Part shown: in pieces, positions 61,805 through 64,000 of the stretch
Position numbering within the stretch: position 1 is the first letter of the stretch
Layout of the letters: each line of letters starts with the position of its first letter
Source: Ruminiclostridium papyrosolvens DSM 2782
GTDB taxonomy: Bacteria > Bacillota > Clostridia > Acetivibrionales > DSM-1351
DNA length: 64,000 nt
Direction: 5' to 3'
Assembly (NCBI RefSeq): GCF_029318685.1
Contig: NZ_CP119677.1
Span: 744,001-808,000 of the forward strand
Position numbers and translations under genes: made by a program
The notes under the pieces: generated by a model
What the model saw: only the letters and a program-made list of their open reading frames with translations
What the model was told of the DNA's origin: nothing
Databases searched by the model: none

Positions 61805-63564
61805 AAAGTACAATTGCCAAGAGAATTGAAGTTGTTAAGGCCCTGAGGCCCATCGTGAAAAATATGAAAAACCAGTTGCTGCTCTTTGGAACATTAAAAA
61901 TCTGCCTGCTTGTGCTGGGGCTGACTGCCCCATACTTGTACAAGCTGCTGGTGGATGAAGTGCTGACCAAAGGAAGGTTTAGTTTATTAAGATGGATTTG
62001 TGCCGGATATATTACGATTTTTATCATTTCCAGTGGACTTATGTTCATACAAAGGATTAAGGGAAACAAATTCTTTTTCAAATTGCTGTTTGATATCAGG
62101 TACCGTATTTGGAATAACTATTTAAAAATGTATGTATACAAATACTCCAACTGCAACATCGGAGACCTTAAAAACCGTGTTGACGATGATACCAATGCAT
62201 TTGAGAAGTTTTTGGGACAGCATATTATTGATTATACCTACAACTGGGTATATGCGGTATTAAACGGAGCAGTCCTTTTGTTTCTCAACTGGAAACTGGC
62301 CCTGTTCGGATTTATTATGGTACCCTTTCCCTTCCTGATGTCCAATTGGATCGGAAAAAGGGTGCAAAACGCAAATGATAAGCAAAAGGTATTATGGGTT
62401 AAGTATGAAAAATGGATCTATTCCTGTATTCAGGGATGGAAGGAAATAAAAACCTTTACGGCGGAGAAAGTGAGCAGCATGAACTTTACCCACCACTGGA
62501 AAGAGATTGGGAAAAATTTCTTCGTTGTACAGATGCTTTTTAATATCAGCCGAACCTTTTGGGTTATAAAGGATGTATTTATTACAAAGGTAAGCCTTTA
62601 TTTCATAGGCGGTGTCCTCATTATGAATGGTGAAATAACTATCGGCAGCCTTTTGGTATTTATGAAATATTATCAGGGATTATTTGACGGAGTCAGTGAA
62701 GTTAACCGTCTGGATATAGATTTATACAATGATATACCTTCTATAGACCGGGTTCTGGAAGTCTTGATTCAGAAGGATGAAATAAAGAGGGGAACTCTCC
62801 GGCCGGAGCGATTCATGCCCGGTATAGAGTTCAGAAATGTCACGTTTGCATACGACGGAAACAATAAGGATGTACTGAAAAAGCTTTCCCTTGAAATCAA
62901 ACCTGATGAACGGATTGCCATTGTTGGAAGAAGCGGTTCAGGGAAAACTACCCTTGTAAAATTGATTCTTGGGTTGTGCCATGCACGGGAAGGGAATGTC
63001 ATCATAAGCGGGATTGATATTAAAGAGCTTCACCCCTCGTTTCTGCACCATCATGTGGGAGCTGTAATGCAGGACAATTACCTTTTCAATCTTTCAATAC
63101 GTGAAAATCTGCTTATGGCTAAGCCGACTGCAACAGAGGCTGAAATCCGAAAGGCATGCGAATTGGCGTACATAGCTGAGTTTATTGAGAGTTTGTCGGA
63201 GGGCTATGAAACCATTATAGGTGAGAAGGGAATCAGGCTTTCGGGAGGACAGAAGCAAAGATTGTCTATAGCCAGAACTTTTCTTGCTGATCCCAAGATT
63301 ATCATTTTTGATGAGGCTACTTCTGCTCTGGACCACGAATCCGAAAAGGTTATCCATAAGGCCATAGAAAATATCTCCCGTAACAGGACCGTTATCATAA
63401 TAGCCCACAGGCTTTCTTCAATTCTCTCGGCAAACCGGGTTCTTGTACTGGATAATGGCGAGATTGTAGGAGAAGGGCATCATTCGGATTTGTACGGAAA
63501 AAACGGAGTCTATGACATATTATTTAAGCAACAGTATGAAATTCAGAAGCTGACAGCATCGTAA
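61801..63564 (+). CDS. ABC exporter half-transporter 2
   Basis: 587 aa from the ATG at 61801 (GAAGGA, 10-base gap; ATGA overlap with the previous gene). Same layout: six helices, then Walker A GRSGSGKTT, signature [15 protein letters not shown], Walker B IIIFDEATSALDHE, H-loop IIAHRLSS. There is no C39 peptidase domain, so export does not include leader removal. It pairs with the 60053 protein. Confidence 0.9.
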   Translation: MKSTIAKRIEVVKALRPIVKNMKNQLLLFGTLKICLLVLGLTAPYLYKLLVDEVLTKGRFSLLRWICAGYITIFIISSGLMFIQRIKGNKFFFKLLFDIRYRIWNNYLKMYVYKYSNCNIGDLKNRVDDDTNAFEKFLGQHIIDYTYNWVYAVLNGAVLLFLNWKLALFGFIMVPFPFLMSNWIGKRVQNANDKQKVLWVKYEKWIYSCIQGWKEIKTFTAEKVSSMNFTHHWKEIGKNFFVVQMLFNISRTFWVIKDVFITKVSLYFIGGVLIMNGEITIGSLLVFMKYYQGLFDGVSEVNRLDIDLYNDIPSIDRVLEVLIQKDEIKRGTLRPERFMPGIEFRNVTFAYDGNNKDVLKKLSLEIKPDERIAIVGRSGSGKTTLVKLILGLCHAREGNVIISGIDIKELHPSFLHHHVGAVMQDNYLFNLSIRENLLMAKPTATEAEIRKACELAYIAEFIESLSEGYETIIGEKGIRLSGGQKQRLSIARTFLADPKIIIFDEATSALDHESEKVIHKAIENISRNRTVIIIAHRLSSILSANRVLVLDNGEIVGEGHHSDLYGKNGVYDILFKQQYEIQKLTAS

Positions 63565-63585
63565 CAGATTGGGAGGATTTTTATT

Positions 63586-64000
63586 ATGAGATTAGAAATA
63601 GAGCCGGTTCATGGTGCTTACCGCAATTGTCTGGAAGACATCTTGGCTACAACCGCAACATACTTCCAAAATGACTTTGAGCTGATGTTTGCAGAATCCT
63701 GGGGGTTTACTTTTTATCCAGCAATGAGGAATTTAAATACAATACTGGGAAAACGTCTGGATGCAGGGAAAAACGACTATTTTGGCAATTTGGAGAGATT
63801 TCATGGGATTAGGACGCAATGGCACTTTAAAAAGACAATTGATGAGTACGAGATGATGATAAAGGAAGAACTTTTGGCGGGGAATCCCGTTGCAGTTTTC
63901 ATGGATGCTTACTGGCTGCCATGGACGAAAACCTACAAAGTTTATCATGCTCCCCATTACTGCCTTATTATAGGAAAAGATGACAATTCTGATTTTCTGT
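63586..64000 (+). CDS. Second BtrH-type protein, partial
   Basis: Runs off the right edge; 138 codons visible. The ATG at 63586 follows TTGGGAGGA. RNCLEDILATTATYFQND aligns with YCVESEIATVATFYKRR of the 55383 protein around the putative catalytic Cys, and FMDAYWLPWTKTYKVYH with APHYCLIIG parallels DSFYLPWAHQYEKDTHYETL. It is therefore a second BtrH_N-type acyltransferase-like protein. The cluster continues beyond the window. Confidence 0.75.
   Translation, partial: MRLEIEPVHGAYRNCLEDILATTATYFQNDFELMFAESWGFTFYPAMRNLNTILGKRLDAGKNDYFGNLERFHGIRTQWHFKKTIDEYEMMIKEELLAGNPVAVFMDAYWLPWTKTYKVYHAPHYCLIIGKDDNSDFL

Noticed and set aside
45512-64000. Closthioamide-type or aminoglycoside (butirosin) cluster
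   Set aside because: The BtrH-like proteins and ACP recall butirosin, but no 2-deoxystreptamine genes (BtrC, BtrS) are present, and the thioamide genes of closthioamide are absent as far as I can tell.
1-64000. CRISPR arrays, rRNA/tRNA genes, insertion sequences
   Set aside because: No regularly spaced direct repeats, cloverleaf-like sequences or transposase motifs were noticed on reading. This is not a computed search, so small or degenerate examples could be missed.

Overview
The window is AT-rich DNA of clostridial type. Ribosome binding sites are strong (AGGAGG class), TTG and GTG starts are common, and intrinsic terminators are short hairpins with U tracts. The gene set (PflB/PflA, a clostridial Cys-rich peptide system, DUF6472-type protein, yeast/archaeal-type Asd) suggests an anaerobic Firmicute, probably of the Ruminiclostridium (mesophilic cellulolytic Clostridia) group. 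This placement is by gene content and style only, not by a marker gene.

Layout. 1-2788 (minus): a CcmF-type haem lyase followed by the start of a beta-propeller protein resembling hydrazine-synthase-alpha-related (PD40) proteins; this is unexpected c-type cytochrome biochemistry for a clostridium. 3237-14121: a molybdate/tungstate locus. A DNA-binding protein with a COG1910-like oxyanion-binding domain is divergent from a ten-gene operon with two MolA-like lipoproteins, a FecCD-type permease, its ATPase and ModD. Embedded in it are soluble transporter-like parts with no obvious membrane partner: two signal-less substrate-binding proteins, a HypB/UreG-like GTPase with two CxxC pairs, an orphan ABC ATPase and a methyltransferase. 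14293-15750: aminoacyl-histidine dipeptidase. 15804-16072: a small frameshifted gene. 16366-19477: a RiPP locus of the Clo7bot/CcpM type (44-aa Cys-containing precursor, radical SAM maturase, two maturation proteins). 19608-28836: housekeeping and transport genes (AzlCD, GlpK, ProA, RidA, an 820-aa cyclic-nucleotide-binding-like protein, Asd, an L,D-transpeptidase). 29186-32644: amino-acid ABC transporter with a frameshifted permease, then isoaspartyl dipeptidase. 32735-39184: M48 protease, membrane and exported proteins of unknown role, a short iron-sulfur protein and a deleted alpha/beta-hydrolase pseudogene. 39320-43084: PflB, PflA, a small Cys protein and a thioesterase. 43194-45220: a two-component system.

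45512 to the right edge: a large co-directional biosynthetic cluster that continues past the window. It has two GT8 glycosyltransferases, each with a C-terminal CPCC zinc-type domain, and two further glycosyltransferases. It also has a heptose-phosphate set (GmhA-GmhB fusion, HddA-like kinase, second GmhA-like isomerase) with a GalT-like nucleotidyltransferase, two adenylate-forming enzymes, one acyl carrier protein, two BtrH-type acyltransferase-like proteins and two ABC exporters. My reading is that it makes and exports an acylated, heptose-containing glycoside; the product is unknown to me.

The two most promising undescribed systems are this heptose/acyl cluster and the soluble transporter-like module in the molybdate/tungstate locus. 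Function statements rest on motifs and family knowledge recalled without database searches.
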